Source: Prevotella sp. UBA2754 (lineage in GTDB: Bacteria > Bacteroidota > Bacteroidia > Bacteroidales > Bacteroidaceae). From it: a stretch of 33,129 nt of DNA. The stretch lies in contig DEJG01000026.1 of the NCBI GenBank assembly GCA_002353295.1, forward strand, positions 3,760-36,888. The letters run 5' to 3'. The notes beneath the pieces were generated by a model. It searched no databases. It saw nothing but the letters and a program-made list of their open reading frames with translations, and was not told the DNA's origin. Shown here piece after piece: positions 32,182-33,129 of the stretch; within the stretch, counting starts at the first letter, position 1, and every line of letters starts with the position of its first letter. Both the position numbers and the translations under genes were made by a program.

Positions 32182-33095
32182 ATTTTGTAGGTGAACTGAT
32201 ATCGATTGGTGTGGCTTTCTCATGGACGGCAACAGCACTCTTGAGCGAATTTGGCAGTAAGCGGATGGGCAATCTGACGCTCAACGTGATGCGTATGGCA
32301 TTGGCATTGCTGTTTTCGGTCGTCCTCTTCTGGTTTGTCTTAGGCACCCCTCTGCCCACGGGCATTTCTGCAGAGGCCTGCGGATGGATGCTGCTGTCAG
32401 GACTCGTGGGCTACGTCATTGGCGACTTCTGTCTGTTTCAGTGTTATATCATCATCGGTTCGCGCTACGGACAGCTCTTCATGACGCTGGCTCCACTGGC
32501 TGCCGCACTGATGGCTTGGGTGACATTGGGCGAACGGATGACTGCCATGAGCATCCTCGCCATGCTCGTTACACTGGCTGGTATCAGTATTTCCGTATTA
32601 GGACGTGGCGAGCATCATCGCGTATCGCTGAAACTGCCCCTCAGTGGCGTACTCTTTGCCATCGGTGCAGCCGTCTGTCAGGGTGTCGGACTGGTGCTCA
32701 GCAAGATAGGTATGAACCATTACGATGCTACCCAGATGCCTGCATGGCTGATACCCTTCAGCGCCAACTTCCTGCGTTGCATAGCCGGCATCATCGGTTT
32801 CACGCTGCTGCTCTATTGGCGCAAAGGTTTCAAGCCCCTTCGTGAAGCCCTGCACGACGGCAAGGGCCTCACCATAGCCACGGCCACCACCATTTTCGGT
32901 CCCTTCGTAGGAGTAGGCTTTTCGTTAATGGCAGTGCAATACACCGATGCCGGCATTGCCTCCACGCTGATGGCGCTCACGCCCATCATTATCATCCTAC
33001 CCTCGCGCTGGCTGTTCCGCCAGCCCGTCACGTGGCGCACCGTTGCAGGTGCCGTCATCTCCGTCATCGGTGTCAGCCTTTTCTTTATGGAATGA
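32178..33095 (+). CDS. EamA-family (DMT superfamily) transporter
   Basis: An inner-membrane protein of 305 residues with about ten predicted membrane helices in two EamA repeats: first about 5-137 (SWTATALLSEFGSKRMG to AMLVTLAGISISVLG), second about 150-300 (IGAAVCQGVGLVLSK to VTWRTVAGAVISVIGVSLF). The motif LMALTPIIIILPSRWLF near the end of repeat two is typical. These proteins export or import metabolites such as amino acids or nucleosides; the substrate cannot be inferred. Its ATG overlaps the stop of the radical SAM gene. Confidence 0.9.
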   Translation: MNFVGELISIGVAFSWTATALLSEFGSKRMGNLTLNVMRMALALLFSVVLFWFVLGTPLPTGISAEACGWMLLSGLVGYVIGDFCLFQCYIIIGSRYGQLFMTLAPLAAALMAWVTLGERMTAMSILAMLVTLAGISISVLGRGEHHRVSLKLPLSGVLFAIGAAVCQGVGLVLSKIGMNHYDATQMPAWLIPFSANFLRCIAGIIGFTLLLYWRKGFKPLREALHDGKGLTIATATTIFGPFVGVGFSLMAVQYTDAGIASTLMALTPIIIILPSRWLFRQPVTWRTVAGAVISVIGVSLFFME

Positions 33096-33096
33096 A

Positions 33097-33129
33097 ATGA
33101 ATCGCTTAAAGCCACTCCTTGACTTGGCT
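33097..33129 (+). CDS. Start of an unidentified gene running past the window end
   Basis: An ATG one base after the EamA stop opens a frame (MNRLKPLLDLA) that continues to the last base. The tight spacing suggests a further member of the operon. Eleven residues are too few to name a family, and the frame may be chance. Confidence 0.4.
   Translation, partial: MNRLKPLLDLA

Overview
This window looks like chromosomal DNA of a Bacteroidales bacterium, most likely a Prevotella-type (Prevotellaceae) member. The evidence is: promoters of the Bacteroidetes form TAnnTTTG at nearly every transcription-unit start, with no obvious Shine-Dalgarno sequences; signal peptides that mostly end Ala|Gln; a type II (M28) glutaminyl cyclase lipoprotein; a SpoIIE-type phosphatase with periplasmic TPRs; and a rimP-nusA-infB block running straight into sufBCD. 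I see no insertion sequence, phage gene or CRISPR array.

Layout. 1-341 (-): N-terminal part of a Crp/Fnr-type regulator cut by the window edge. 504-670 (-): tRNA-Asn with its own promoter and terminator. 745-2412 (+): exported S41 C-terminal processing protease. 2430-11510 (+): a strong promoter and a terminator-like leader hairpin precede rimP-nusA-infB-sufB-sufC-sufD and an exported alpha/beta hydrolase. 11576-14474 (+): RlpA-like protein, beta-propeller lipoprotein and a second, paralogous hydrolase, coupled by ATGA overlaps. 14515-19234 (+): SGNH hydrolase, MBOAT acyltransferase and two DHHW (AlgJ/AlgX-like) proteins, an exported-glycan O-acylation set. 19231-22538 (-): SpoIIE-type phosphatase coupled to sufS. 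22671-24707 (+): AsmA-like envelope protein. 24704-25804 (-): CE2-like acetyl esterase. 25881-28393 (+): ruvB-coaD-glutaminyl cyclase. 28379-29074 (-): sirtuin. 29157-33129 (+): xpt-pbuX-radical SAM/SPASM-EamA transporter and the first codons of another gene.

How the genes work together. The first operon joins ribosome maturation, transcription elongation and translation initiation to Fe-S cluster assembly. The cysteine desulfurase SufS, which would supply sulfur to SufBCD, sits about 8.5 kb away on the other strand behind a signalling phosphatase. The intervening 8.5 kb encodes only envelope proteins and reads as a cell-surface glycan O-acylation and remodelling island with two pairs of paralogues. 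This is the most unusual part of the window. The CE2-like esterase further on could catalyse the opposite reaction. The glutaminyl cyclase would cap the N-terminal Gln left on many of the exported proteins encoded here.

No stretch longer than 300 bases lacks a gene. The longest gaps are 342-542 (promoter and terminator only), 617-744 (two divergent promoters) and 2413-2530 (promoter and leader hairpin). Residue numbers follow the start chosen in each entry. All family assignments come from reading motifs; no database search was run.
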